Below are positions 50,481 through 61,345 of a stretch of DNA of 64,000 bases, piece after piece (positions within the stretch are counted from its first letter, which is position 1; each line of letters opens with the position of its first letter). The notes beneath the pieces are model-generated. The model was not told the origin of the DNA. It was given only the letters and a program-made list of their open reading frames with translations, and did no database searches. The position numbers and the translations under genes are program-made. The stretch lies in NCBI RefSeq assembly GCF_000283155.1, contig NW_004454280.1, forward strand, positions 1,069,926 to 1,133,925, read 5' to 3'. Origin of the DNA: Ceratotherium simum simum. Lineage: Eukaryota; Chordata; Mammalia; Perissodactyla; Rhinocerotidae.

Positions 50481-51349
50481 GGAAATGGGTTTGAGGGAGG
50501 ACTGAGTGGCAGGGCAGTGGGCAAATGACGAAGGCTCGACACTTTTAGGATTTCAGGCCCAACGCTTTCCTTCCTTTGCCCATCTCTTTCTCCCAGTGCC
50601 TCCATTATGAGACGGCAAAACCACCTCTCCCCCACCCCCATCCATGCCCTGCTCCTCTCCCGGGGTGGGGAAGGGGGCGAGAGGACAGCTCAGGTCTCAA
50701 GCACAGCCCCACCCACCTCTCTTCCTTTTATGGCGCTGCCATCCTGATCCAGGTCTGTTGGTCAGCCCACCTGCCTGGCTCAGACCTCCTGGTTTGCTCG
50801 GCTTGGGGGCTTGGCAGTGGAGGGTCCTGACACGTACTGGAGCCCTGTGGAGGGCCTGGCTCAGGGCAGTGAAGGCCAGGGTGATACGAGGTGAAGGAGG
50901 TGGGCGCGTCCCAGGTTGTCCCCTTCCAGAAGACTGGCAGCCAGAGAGGCTGCTGTTTGTTGTGGCATTTGGGGAATTTGGACAATGCAAACGAGGCCTC
51001 TGGTGACTCTGAATATTCATTGGGAGTTCTCCCCTCTGGCAGTGGGAATTCCTCCAGGCTTTCTAACGAACCTGGCAGGCAAAGGGTGGGATGTGGTCCT
51101 TCTTCACTCTGCCTTTCCTCCCTCCACCCTCCTCTTGCCCCCTGCTGACCTCTGGAGTGTGGCAGAGGCAGAACCAGGGAAGCAAGGCCTAGGTTCTATA
51201 TTTGGTTCCCAACTTGCAGGTTTCTGTCTGACCTGTCTGAGCCTTGAATTCTTCCCTGGTCCATCTCTTCTCCAGTGAGAACCGTGACCAAGGCCACCTC
51301 TAGGAAAGAGCCTGAGGCAGAAGCAGGCAAGAATCAGAGGGAGCTGGAT
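50481..51349. other. unique GC-rich stretch, no gene seen
   Basis: Frames up to 120 codons overlap on both strands at 50576-51278. None recognised. A small AT-rich patch at 50970-51030 has ggacaatgcaaacgaggc and gaatattcattgggag. Confidence 0.4.
51134..51148 (-). promoter_or_regulatory. CTCF-like motif, reverse
   Basis: On the minus strand this reads TCAGCAGGGGGCAAG, 12 of 15 matches including all core GGGGGC positions. Confidence 0.3.
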
Positions 51350-51480
51350 AGAGTCCTGGGTACTGTTTAACAGATAGAGAAACTGAGGCTAAGAATGTAA
51401 ACGGCTTGCCCAAGTTGTATGGTGATTAGATGACAGAATCGGAGTTAAGAGTAGGCATTCCGACCTGAGGTCTTGACCGC
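51350..51480 (-). mobile_element. MIR fragment, antisense
   Basis: ttaacagatagagaaactga, ggctaagaatgtaaacggct and tgcccaagttgtatggtgat are an antisense MIR core. Confidence 0.7.
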
Positions 51481-52149
51481 TTACCTCCCTGCTCACCCCT
51501 GAAGCCAGCTTAGCCCGTTTGCTGAGCCCCACATGCCCAGTGTAATCCCACTTGGAATCTTTGTGTCCCTGGGCCTAATATACTTCTTCCAGGAAGCCTG
51601 CCCTGTGCACCCCAGCCCATCGCCACCTCAGCTTCCTGGATCCCCTGTGATCCTTCTTGGCTAAAACACTCACTCCACTCTTGGTACAGCTGCCCTGGAG
51701 GGGCTATTTATCTCTTCAGTGGGCACCTGTTCTGAACTTGAGAGTGGGGCCCATGTCTTATATACCCAGCAGAGGTGTGGGGGCCCTACCTTCTGAATCC
51801 AAATCAGGGCATGAGACCTGGTTACTACAATGATCTCCTAGGGACCACAGGAAAGAAGATGTGAAATCAGACTGTCCAGGTTAGGGTAGCTGGGAAACTA
51901 TATGTGGAAGGATTGAATCACAGGATGAGACAGAGAAGAAAGGAATCCAAGAGGTCACTGCTAGGCCAATGGATTTAAGCTTTTTTTTCCTTTTTTTTTA
52001 CAACCACCAAAACTTTTTTCCAATGAAATCTTACCCGAAGCCTCACGAATGACAGAGACAAAAGCAGGGCTGCTCACGTGCAGGATGAGGTGAGGGCCTG
52101 GGTGTCCTTGCTGACACCTCCCCTGTCTCCTCAGCAACAACCCGCGGAG
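51481..52149. other. unique stretch, no gene seen
   Basis: A weak L2-like word set at 51715-51780 (cttgagagtggggcccatgt). T-runs at 51980-52000. Nothing else recognised. Confidence 0.35.
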
Positions 52150-52255
52150 CTCACTCATTACACAGGGAAAGAGACTGAGGCCCAGAGAAGGGCCGGGTTG
52201 CTGGAAGTCACACAGCTCAGTAGCAGCAGAAGCAGAGTAAGAAATCTCGTCTCAG
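52150..52255 (-). mobile_element. MIR fragment, antisense
   Basis: acagggaaagagactgaggc, ccagagaagggccgggttgc and gaagtcacacagctcagtag are an antisense MIR core. Confidence 0.7.
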
Positions 52256-53659
52256 GTGCCCCTGGGCCCTGCCCACCAGGCCCTGAGTTTTTGAGGTGCC
52301 CCTTGGGTAAATTCTGGCTCAGCCAGGCAAGTGGGTCTCTATTCCCCTCCACACGCCCTTGACAGCCAGGGCCTTCTGGATCCAGTGGGCTGCAACTTTT
52401 GTCTCCATTGACGTTTTTAAGAGCGGAGTGGGAGAGGGGGAGGGTTAGAAGGAGGTGTCTGGGCAGAGTGGAGGGAGAAAGAGAGAGAACTGTTCCGAGT
52501 GGAATTTGATCTGGGCAACAGCGCAAGGCCTTTGGATCTCATTTGGTTTAGGATGAGGGCTGGGGAGAGAGGCGGACAGTCCTGCTGCTTTGTCTCACTG
52601 AGGGAGGGGAAGGAATCAAGGATTTTCATGGACCTTAACCCGGCCCTGTGCCTCTACAGACTTGACTGTGACTGTTAGTGCAGCTGGAGGACGGTGCTGG
52701 CCTTCTGTGGCTCCTCTCACTATGCTCCTAACAGGCTCCTGTGGGCATTTACAGGCTCTGATCGCACCCCCTGCTGCTTACACTGAGTGCCTCTGCTTCC
52801 CTCCTTGTGTCTTCAATTGCTCCTTCTCAGTTTGGGGGCCCTTCCCAGCCGCCCCCTTCTTCTAGATCTTTTGGGGGAATTCCACTTGAAGTTTTTTCAG
52901 GGGCTCTTGAGCACTCGGGGATGAAAATAAGTAAATAGGAGGATGTGGAACTGGAATAAAAGAGGAGGAAGGACAAATATTGTCTCTCAGGGATGACTTT
53001 CTTTCAGCTCAGCTGCACCTCTGGGGTTTGCTGAGACCCAGAAGGAAGGTAGGGCTGGGTCAGCTGGGACCGAGGGGTCCAGGAGTTCTGGTTGCGCTTC
53101 TGTTTCCTTGTTAGCCTGGGCACATTGCCCAGAGCTGCTCAGTGCCTCAGTTTCCCCACCTGGAATAAGGGTGGTGTTCTCACTTTCCTTTCCTGCCTGG
53201 CGGAGGTGTTGGAGGCTGACTCACTGTTTGGAATCAAATCATGAGGGCCCAAACACAGCACAACAGATGTGTTTGGACATAGTGCCTGCGCCCCCAGGAG
53301 AAAAGGGCAGAGTGCAACCACCACACAAGACCGGACCTCGGGCAGCCTGGAGAAGCAGACTGGGCCTGGGCTTGAGGTAGCCTCTGAAAAAGGAGGCACG
53401 TGGAGCAGATCAGAGCCCTTCCCAAGCAGGCCAAGAGACAGGGCCACACGTGGTCCCCTAAGTGGGCTGCACTGCCAAGACCCCTCAGGCTGGGCAAGGA
53501 TGTCAGCAGGGAGAGGGTGCAGCCCTTGCATGCCCTGGAGCTTGGTGGTCAGTAGCCCTTGCTGTCCAGGGACTTCTCTTGGAGCGCACTTACCTACGGT
53601 CCCCTCACAAAGGGTCTCTGAGCAGCGACTCCTCTGTCTCAGGACACAGCATTGAATAC
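52256..53659. other. unique stretch, no gene seen
   Basis: About 1.4 kb without a confident repeat, apart from a weak MIR-like word run at 53130-53175 (tgcctcagtttccccacctg). Frames up to 130 codons at 53108-53655 overlap on both strands without domains. Confidence 0.4.
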
Positions 53660-53850
53660 CAGCTATTCATCCAAAGGCACTTTGTTTCTACAGAAAGTGA
53701 GTTTCTGGAATCACCTCCCTGTGTGATATGGCATGCCATTGTGTCTTCCTGAGTCTCAGTTTATTCATCTGCAAAATGGGAGGGTAGGGGTTATGAGAGT
53801 TTGGACCTCATTATCTCTGAGGATATTCCAGTTCAATGCTGATGTTTCAA
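53660..53850 (+). mobile_element. MIR3-like fragment
   Basis: cctgagtctcagtttattca, tctgcaaaatgggagggtag and tttggacctcattatctctg are a plus-strand MIR3-like 3' half. Confidence 0.55.
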
Positions 53851-54087
53851 GTCTAAGAATCCTTGTCACTTGCTGAAGTGGCCCTCTCCTGCTCTGGTGG
53901 TGTAGCAACTCTCCACCCACTAGATTCCAAGGCAGCCCCCACCATGACCTTTTTCCTAAGGTTCTGTTGAGATGTTGCTGGTGGCTGATCATGGTTCCTG
54001 GAGTGATACTCAAACCCCACTCTACAGATCTGCATGGCCTTTCCAAGCCACTTCTGCCTTCTCAGCTAGAGATATCATACTCTTCTG
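53851..54087. other. short unique interval, nothing recognised
   Basis: No gene or repeat seen. Confidence 0.3.
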
Positions 54088-54224
54088 TCATCCATCCATC
54101 GATCCAACCATCCATCCATCCATCCACCCACCCACCCACCCATCTATCCACCCACTCATTCATCCATCCACCTAGTCATCCATCCCTTTACCCACTCATC
54201 CAGCTATCCACACACTCATCCATC
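54088..54224. repeat. (ATCC/ACCC)n degenerate tetranucleotide array
   Basis: About 130 bp of catc/cacc/catt tetramers abutting an antisense L2 terminus. The L2 3' end is a tetranucleotide-like repeat, so this array probably grew from it. The histidine/proline/serine-rich frames over it are artefacts. Confidence 0.9.
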
Positions 54225-54345
54225 CTAAAAATGTTTATTTGGAGGGCTCATTATGAACCAAGCGCTCTGCTAGGTGCTAGATATGCAGAGACAAGCAGGC
54301 ATAGCCCTACATCAAGGAACTTACTGCCCAAGAGGTCGTGAATGG
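54225..54345 (-). mobile_element. L2 3' end, antisense
   Basis: gggctcattatgaaccaagc, gctctgctaggtgctagata, agacaagcaggcatagccct and catcaaggaacttactgccc are in antisense L2 order. Confidence 0.78.
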
Positions 54346-54379
54346 GCAATATATAGCAACTATAATACAAAGCACAAAG

Positions 54380-54555
54380 GGTTTTAGAGTTAGCCCTAGA
54401 TTTGATTTCTGACTCCAACACTCACTTAATAGTTAGCCGTGTGATCTTAGGTGAGTTACTTAACCTCTCTGAATCTGTTTCTTCATTTGTAAAGTGGAGA
54501 TCATAATACCAGGCATATTGAAGGTAGAGACCAATCTCAATAAATGTTATTCTCC
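54380..54555 (+). mobile_element. MIR SINE
   Basis: ctgactccaacactcactta, gtgatcttaggtgagttact, taacctctctgaatctgttt, cttcatttgtaaagtggaga and atctcaataaatgttattct in MIR order. Confidence 0.85.
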
Positions 54556-55794
54556 TCTCTCCATAAGAGAGGTACAAAAAGTATACCATGGCAGTACAGG
54601 ACAGAGAGAGCTTCCTGAGGCCTGGGAGCTGCTATCCGAGAGAGGCACTGAAGGGACGTGGAGTCCAGTGTGAACCAAGACGGGAGAGGTCAGAGTGTCA
54701 CCACCCAGCACAGAGCAGCTTCATCAGGGACTTGTGGGCAGCACGAGTGGGAGGTGAAATGGACAGCAGGTTGGAGCCAGGTGGGGAGGCCACTGACTGC
54801 CAGGGTCAGGAGGGAGCCGAGGTTCGGGGGGCCATGGAGGGTTGTTGAGCAGGAGAGGAGGCGTGGCTTCTCAGCTCCCAGGGCAGAGCTAGACTCCCAG
54901 CCTCTTGGTGACTAAGCCATGTGCTTCCTCTTGGGCCATAAATCAGGATCTGATGATGAGATTGCCATGGGAGGACCCCATCTAATGTGGGGACTAGCTG
55001 AGGACCTTGGGTGAGTCCCTTCACCTAATCAAGTCCTTACAGGTAAAAGTAGAGGCTTGGATGAAGTCATTCCTCTGGCTTTGAGTTCCACTGTTGGCAT
55101 CTCTTCTCCAGTGTCTTTCCTGCCTACCTCTTCCCGCTTACCCTCCTTCTCGTTGAGCCTCTCCCCTGCCTCTTTGCCAGTCCATTTCCTCTGGAGAGAG
55201 TGGAGCAGTCAATTTGCTCTCTCCCCTGCTGCACCAGAGTGGAGTGGGGTGGAGGGATCAGCACCTCCTTCCGGGGCACCAAGATTCCCAGCTTTGCTGT
55301 TAGGAAACTACTGCCCGTGAAGATGCAACCTGGCTCCCGCCTCCCTTCAGGGCTCCTTGCAGAACTGTCCAGGAGCTGAAATGGGCACCCTCTCTTTTCC
55401 CCACAGAGGGCTGTGGAAGTGCTGGGTGGGGCAAGGGGCCCTCATCAGACCCTGGTAGCCATCTGGCCAGGTCAGAGAGTGCCCAGCAACTAGGCTGGTG
55501 GGGCTTGTCCCAACCTGAAGCCCCATGAACCCTGACAGAGGGCAGCCAGGGAGGACGGCGGAGCTCCTGCGGTGGGCGGGAGCAGTTGTCTGTGGTCCCC
55601 ACCAGAAGGAAGGCCCCTGCTCCTGGGGAGAGGGTGGGTAGTCTGGCCGGCAGAGCCTTCCAAGCTGGTGCCTGTGGCTGAGAATCTTCCACGGGGGAAG
55701 AGGGAACACAAAGGCAATAGGTGATAAGCATCCAGATATCTTTTCTCCCAACTTGGACAGAGCAGGTCACATAGCCGGAAGTGGCTTGATGAGC
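54556..55794. other. unique GC-rich stretch, unsupported frames
   Basis: Three minus frames of 125-156 codons overlap each other in different phases at 55300-55867. No domain recognised. Weak MIR-like words near 55000-55050. Confidence 0.4.
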
Positions 55795-55965
55795 ACGTGT
55801 AGGAGGAATCTGCCCAGGTTGGGTAATTAAAGGTTACAGGGAATCCTTCCTGCCCCCCAAATGTCATTCCTGTTACACCCTGAGCCCTATGTTAAAATTA
55901 GCCAATCCTGGCTGAGGTTATACTTTAAAATGACATCAGCCCACACTGTTGTGTAGATTCTAGCT
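55795..55965. promoter_or_regulatory. candidate non-coding element
   Basis: Relatively AT-rich unique segment with gcacgtgtagg at its left edge (E-box CACGTG), gggtaattaaaggttac near 55819, a CCAAT box within attagccaatcctg near 55896, and actttaaaatgacatcagcc near 55922. No repeat recognised. Confidence 0.3.
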
Positions 55966-56179
55966 GAGAGTTGGAGGGGCCTATGCAGATGGTGAGGGGA
56001 AGCACCAGGGTCTCAAGAGAAGGGGACAGAGACCAGGAAAGGTGAAAAAGACAGTTTCCTGACCACACTCCATGCCTGCAGCCACCGGAAGTCCTCTGTA
56101 TCCAGCCAGCCTGGGGAGCCGCCAGCCTGGAACAGATTCACCTGGAGCTGAACCCAGGAGAGGCCCCCATTAGTGCAGT

Positions 56180-56375
56180 GGTGGGGGGCATGAAACCAGG
56201 CCAGGCCTGGGTTCAAGTCTGGCTCCTTTGCTTCTGGCTGGGAGTCCTTGGGCAGGTAACTTATACTCTCCAACCTCGGCTTCTTCATCTGTAAGATAGC
56301 ATGTTGTGAGGAATAAATGAGATAATGAGAGCATTTAGAATAGCACCCGGTACACAGTGAGGGCGCAAAGGAACG
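56180..56375 (+). mobile_element. MIR SINE
   Basis: gcctgggttcaagtctggct, cttgggcaggtaacttatac, cttcttcatctgtaagatag, gaataaatgagataatgaga and tagcacccggtacacagtga in MIR order. Confidence 0.85.
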
Positions 56376-56954
56376 AGGACTCTGGCTATTTCTGCAGGAG
56401 AAGGCTCTAGATCCATGCTCCAGAAAGCTCCTATCTTCCTGTCTGCTTATTCCTCTGGCTGCCCATCACTCCGTCTTTCTTACTAAGCTTCTTTTTATCT
56501 GCCCTTTTCCTTCCCCTCATTGCTCAGCTCATCTCTCTATCTCTGGCCGCTGTCATGTTATCTCCCCACCTATCTTGCTCTCATCTCCTGCTCTCTGCCT
56601 GTCTTCAATTCTCCCCACCTCCCATCCCCATCCTCCCTCCTTGCTCTAGCTATCTCCTTGCCATCTGTTTGGCAGTCTGGCAAACACTCAGTGGCCCCCT
56701 GCCCCTGCCTGTCACTATCACCTCCTCCCCACTGCCCCCTCTGGGACTTCCCTGGCTGAGCCCCCCTCCCTCTGCCCATCTCCCTCTGCCCCCTCTTTCC
56801 CTCCAGCAGCCCTGGCTGGAGCCCCTTCCTGGCACTCCCAGCCCGGGGACATAGCCATGGAGTGCAGCAATGCAGGCAGATGAGGGCAGAACGCAGTCTC
56901 CCAAGGCGAGGGTCGGGCCTGCTAATTCCCCCGCTCTGGGTGGAGGACGCGGAG
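56376..56954. other. CT-rich stretch, no gene seen
   Basis: A pyrimidine-rich plus strand from about 56410 to 56830 yields long overlapping frames (56520-56965) on both strands. They are compositional artefacts. Confidence 0.45.
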
Positions 56955-57250
56955 GCCTCATTCAATTATGTCACATCCACTCAACTGCTCTACCCAGATG
57001 ATACAGAGCAGCCCGCTCGCCCTTCCCTGCCAGGACCTAATGGAGAGAGATCTCCTTCGGCCCAGCCGACTGCAGGGGTCCCCCTGGAATGGGGATGGGC
57101 CCGGCCTGTCTGGCCCCGGGGTTCTCAGCCTGCCGTGATTCGCTGTTCACCCTAATTACACCCAACAACTGGCCTCTGGAGTTTGTCCCTCTCTCCATAA
57201 TCACTGTGGAATTGGATCTCAGAGCCTCATTCCATTACTGCCCGCTCCCC
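56955..57250. promoter_or_regulatory. candidate conserved non-coding element
   Basis: Unique DNA with cattcaattatgtcacatcc near 56959, cagatgatacagagc near 56995, ttcaccctaattacacccaa near 57146, and ctccataatcactgtggaat near 57193. The AT-rich words stand out from GC-rich flanks. Not a recognised repeat or exon. Confidence 0.33.
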
Positions 57251-57599
57251 TGGCCACCGCCTGCAGGAGCCAGGACGGCCCTGCCTCTTCCATGAGGTAC
57301 GAGGCTGGGGGTACACAGACCAGGGAGGTGATGGAGGGACCCAAGGGCTGGCTCCAGGCCCAGGCTGCCTCTTCAGTCCAAAATACAGACACAAGGGCAC
57401 TGCCGTGGTGTTCACTCCCGGCGTCAGGTCTCTGCTGACTGAGGCCATGCCGGGTACTGTGAGGGGTCCCAGAGAAGCCTCGCATCCTGTCCCTTCCTCA
57501 GATGCTCAGCCCGAGGAGATGGGCTAAATAGAATGACACAGTTAAGGGCAGCGCTGACCATAAATAGAACTGGGTTCAGAGAAAGGAAGGAGAACAAAC
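57251..57599. other. unique stretch, no gene seen
   Basis: Minus frames at 57219-57485 overlap in two phases. No domain. Confidence 0.35.
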
Positions 57600-57800
57600 A
57601 TTTAGTGGGAATTTACTGGATGACAGATGCTTCCATGTGCGTTGTGCCGTTTGCTCCTCAGCAATCTGTGAGGAAGGGATTTTCTCCATTTTCAGGTGGG
57701 GAAACTGACGCCTAGAGACATTGAGAGGCTTGTCCAACCTCAAGAAGTTGATAAGTGACAGAGCCAGTGCTTGGGGCCTTGGGCCAAGTCCTTCTTTTCC
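57600..57800 (-). mobile_element. MIR SINE, antisense
   Basis: tttactggatgacagatgct, tttctccattttcaggtggg, gaaactgacgcctagagaca and agttgataagtgacagagcc in antisense MIR order. Confidence 0.75.
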
Positions 57801-58092
57801 CACGGTCCCTCAGGGGCTGGGGTGACCGGAGAAGGCTCTGAGGCAGGACCCAGTGGGCAGAGGGAAGGAGGAAGGACACCTCAGGTGGGGGGACAGCTTG
57901 AGCAGAGTTTAGTACCATGAATGAGGACACTGAGGGGAGAGTGAGAGGTCGGCTATGTGGAACATAGGGGTTGTGCTGTGTGGAACATGGGAAATGGGGC
58001 TGGTAAGGAAGTTGGGGGGCTTGATAATGCACAGGAGAGTCTGGACCTCGGTGTTTGGTTGGGGGATTCACCTTCAAGGGAATGACGAGTAG
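57801..58092. other. short unique interval, nothing recognised
   Basis: The 121-codon minus frame at 57712-58077 overlaps a MIR and has no domain. Confidence 0.35.
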
Positions 58093-58097
58093 ACCAG

Positions 58098-58549
58098 TGT
58101 AGTGAGATGAACTGTGTTCCCTACAGAAATATGTCCAAGTCCTGACCCCTGGTATCTAGGAATGTGACCGTATTTGGAAATAGGGTCTTTGTAGATGCAA
58201 TTAGGGATCTTGAAATAAGATCATCCGGGCTTTAGGATGGACCCTAAATCCAATGATTGGTGTCTTCATAAGAGAAAGGATGGGACATTTGAGACAGAGA
58301 CACAAGGGAAGGCCATGTGAAGATAAGGGCAGAGATTGGAGTGATGCTACCACAAGCCAAGAAATGCTAGGAGCCATGGGAAGCTGGAGGAGGGAAGGCA
58401 AGATTTTCTCCCAGAGTCTTTGGTTGTGGCACGGCCCTGCTGGCACCTTGATTTTGGACTTCTGGCCTCCAGAATTATGAGGGAATATATTTGTTTTTTG
58501 CCACCCAGTTTGAGGTAATTTGTTACAGCAGCCACAGGAGACTGATACA
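58098..58549 (+). mobile_element. MaLR (MLT1-type) solo LTR, exact target duplication
   Basis: tgtagtgagatgaactgtgt, gaccgtatttggaaataggg, attggtgtcttcataagaga, gccctgctggcaccttgatt, tctggcctccagaattatga and atttgttacagcagccacag, to tgataca. Flanked by accag at 58093-58097 and 58550-58554, an exact 5-bp duplication as expected for ERVL-type integration. This fixes both ends. Confidence 0.95.
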
Positions 58550-58554
58550 ACCAG

Positions 58555-59790
58555 AAATTCATCTGTCTAACACGAGGACACTGACAAGCAGTGAAGGCTA
58601 GTGGGGAGCTGCTTTCCCAAGGGCAGTCCCACCACATTCCCCACTGGAGACCCCTGAGGTCTAGCAGGGTCCTCCACACGTGGCTCATGGAACGTGTGGA
58701 CAGCAGGACTGGCCAGAGAATTCAGTCTTTTGCCCCTCGCCTTTGCTGCTGAATTGCAGAGCGAGGGCTCCAGGGAGCCTGAGGGAGGCAGTTTTAGGCC
58801 CAAGAGAAGCAGGCCCTACTTAGACAATGAGTAGTGAGTTGTTACCCTTGAGTTGTCAGTGAGCATGTCACCCTTGAGAGGAGACCTTGATGGAATAGGT
58901 CCACTTGGAGTTCACTCACTTTGTGGGTGACGGCTCCATGACATGATATTAAAGGAAATGAAGGAGGTTTCCGGATGAGAGGGTGGAACAACCACCACCC
59001 CCGACGTGTTCCCTCCCGAAGGTCATCCTCGAGGCCACTTCTTGGTGTAGAACCTGGGCTGGGTGAAGCAGGGTTTCACCTCAGAAGGGAAATTCTTGAG
59101 TCCCCCAGAGCAGTAAATACAAGCCAGGCACTGTAAGAACGAGTTGTTTGATTTCCCCCACCCCACCTCCTCACAGGCCCCAGCTGAGGAATGGGGCCCA
59201 TGTCTCCAAGTCCTAGGCCTGGCCACCCCAGTGGCTCCTGGGCTGCATTCCGTGGAACCATTTGGGGAGCTTAAAGAGCAGAATTCAACTAGAGCGGCCT
59301 GAGTTTCGTTTGGAGAGAAGTTGGTGATGGACTGAGAAATCTCCGGGGAGGTCAATGCCAAACAGTGAGGTCTGCAACGTGTCCGGGAATTAAAGGAATA
59401 AGACCTTAAAAGGAGGGAGCAGTAGGAATACAGAGGTCGAGGGCTCGAATTACCCTCCGAGGCTCTTCCTTTCCAAGGTGGGGCGTATGGAAATGTACAC
59501 CACCAGGGCGAGGAGATGAGGCTGCTGCCAGGCCATTTATTTGACCACAGGCCTCAGTGCCCAGAATGCTTCTCTCTTTCCTCCCTGCTGATGGCAGCTC
59601 TGTTAGGCTGTGGCTTTTTCCTCTATAAAGGACAAGATGTTTTCCAGCACATCCTCCATCTGAGCCATCTTCATTCACCACAGTCTTCGCCCTGCCGGTC
59701 AGTCAAAGTGAGACCCAGACAACTGTCAGCACCTGAGGCTTCCCTCTTGCTTCCAGTTTGTTCCTTAAGAGAATGCTCTTACTGAGGGCT
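58555..59790. other. unique stretch, no gene seen
   Basis: Minus frames of 91-113 codons with no domain (58347-59681). A TATA-like ctctataaagg occurs near 59621, without other promoter features. Confidence 0.35.
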
Positions 59791-59950
59791 GCCTTGGTTT
59801 CTCTCTGTAAAATGGGGAAAGTTATATAGCTTGTGCAGGACAGAAGCAGAGCAGGGTCTCCCTCTTTTCCTCTGTCGTTTCCCTCTCTGTACTCCATCTC
59901 CTGTCGAGCCCCTTCCCTCCTCCTCAGCTGGGAAGGCACATGCAGGGCAG
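59791..59950. other. short interval with a MIR scrap
   Basis: ttctctctgtaaaatgggga near 59800 is a MIR-core word. The rest is CT-rich. Confidence 0.35.
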
Positions 59951-59997
59951 GTGTACATGTGTGTGTGCACATGCATGTGTGTGCGCACATGCACACA
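59951..59997. repeat. 47-bp alternating purine-pyrimidine tract
   Basis: Unbroken alternation over 47 bp, mixing TG, CA, TA and CG steps (gtgtacatgtgtgtgtgcac at the left). It contains self-complementary tgtgcaca/tgcgca words. Candidate Z-DNA or cruciform-forming site. Confidence 0.9.
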
Positions 59998-60239
59998 GTT
60001 GAGCTCAGCATCCTAAGCACATCGTCTGGCTGCCGGTGGGCCGCATTTGCAAGGCCACTGTCCTGCCCCCTTGCAGCACACCCTTATCAAGCTTTCCGAG
60101 CAACAAGCCACAGCGAGGGTTTCTGAGCTGCACCTGACCAGCAGTCTCTCTTGCTCTCCCCAGCCCTCACCTACATCTTTCAGTCCCCCACAAGGCCCAC
60201 CTTATGCTCAGTCCCTTACAGCTGCCCCTCCCAGAACGT
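59998..60239. other. short unique interval, nothing recognised
   Basis: No gene or repeat seen. Confidence 0.3.
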
Positions 60240-60370
60240 TACTGCTGGAAGGGCCTGGGAGATCCAGCCCAGCCCTTGTGTTTCAGATGAGGATACTGAT
60301 GCTGAGGAGGGATGCAGCTGTCCAAGGCCATACAGCTAGTGCTTGGCTGAGCTGGAGCCAGGGCCCGGAG
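60240..60370 (-). mobile_element. MIR3-like fragment, antisense
   Basis: gctggaagggcctgggagat, cagatgaggatactgatgct and gctgtccaaggccatacagc in antisense MIR3-like order. Confidence 0.6.
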
Positions 60371-61345
60371 CAGTTATGTACACACCAGGCAGGTTCTATT
60401 TTGGTGCCCTTCAGACTGGCTTTGTGAAATATCTGTCCCACGCTGTTTTAGTAAGGTTGGAGTTGGTGCCTGAGAGGAGTGTTGGGGGGTTCCTACCTGA
60501 GCCCTGTCCATTTCCCTGGGAGTGGGGATCGAGTTACTGAAGAAGCTGTGTGTAGAGACCTGAGTTATTGAGCACCATTTTACTTCTCTGTCCCATTGAT
60601 GTTTTTGTGTCCTTCATAGACTTGTGCCCAGCTGACCTGCCCCTTAGTGCAGCCCAGGGGCACAAGAACCCCAGGTCCCTGACTCACCTCTTGGTGCTCT
60701 TTCCCTTAACCCCGGCATCCCATGTGGGCACCAGGAGACTGTGTGCTGCAGGGACCCTTGTCTGCAGGAGACGCCAAGGTGACCTTGTGCTCACCGAAAG
60801 CTCCCTTTCTAGTCCCTGTCACCTGGTTTTCCTCCTCTTCCCGCTGCTCCTCTTCCACCTCTCTTCTCCACTCTGACACCTACCTCTTAGAGCTCTCTGG
60901 CCTAGCATCTTCCACTACACTTTCTCCCCACTTGTGTCTCTAAAGATCATTCCTCAGACCCACCCATTCCCAGAGTGGTGACAATGACATCCGCATCTAA
61001 GTCTCAGCCATATTTCCAGTTCCTCCATGCTGCCTCTCTGGTGCCGTCACCTCCAGGTCCCACACTCCCCTGGAGTGGAACGTGTGGAATGTGAGAGGGG
61101 GCGCTGTGCTTCTCACTGTGTCTGACTACCTGAAAGTTTCTCATGAGAGACTCATTTCTTTAGCTTAAATGCAAATGTCCCTGGGAGTGGTCACATACGA
61201 AGCCAGTGTTGGTGTCTTGAAGAGGAGGAAGGGCTTTCTCCATGAAAATGAGAGGGCATCTATGTTTCAGCATGAGCTCAGACCCAGCAACAAGAAAGTG
61301 AGGCATGGCGTCTGGGGAATTTGTAGTAAGTTCAGATTGTCTAGG
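60371..61345. other. unique stretch, no gene seen
   Basis: CT-rich at 60660-60950, giving 73-102-codon chance frames. A weak CTCF-like gagggggcgctgtg at 61095 and a perfect octamer ATGCAAAT at 61169-61176. Confidence 0.4.

Noticed and set aside
53967..54341. His/Pro/Ser-rich tandem peptide of 124 codons
   Set aside because: Translation of the ATCC tetranucleotide array and the neighbouring L2.
55300..55867. Three overlapping minus frames of 125-156 codons
   Set aside because: Different phases of the same GC-rich DNA; compositional effect.
59618..59640. TATA-box promoter from ctctataaagg
   Set aside because: Isolated TATA-like word without initiator, CpG island or downstream exon evidence.
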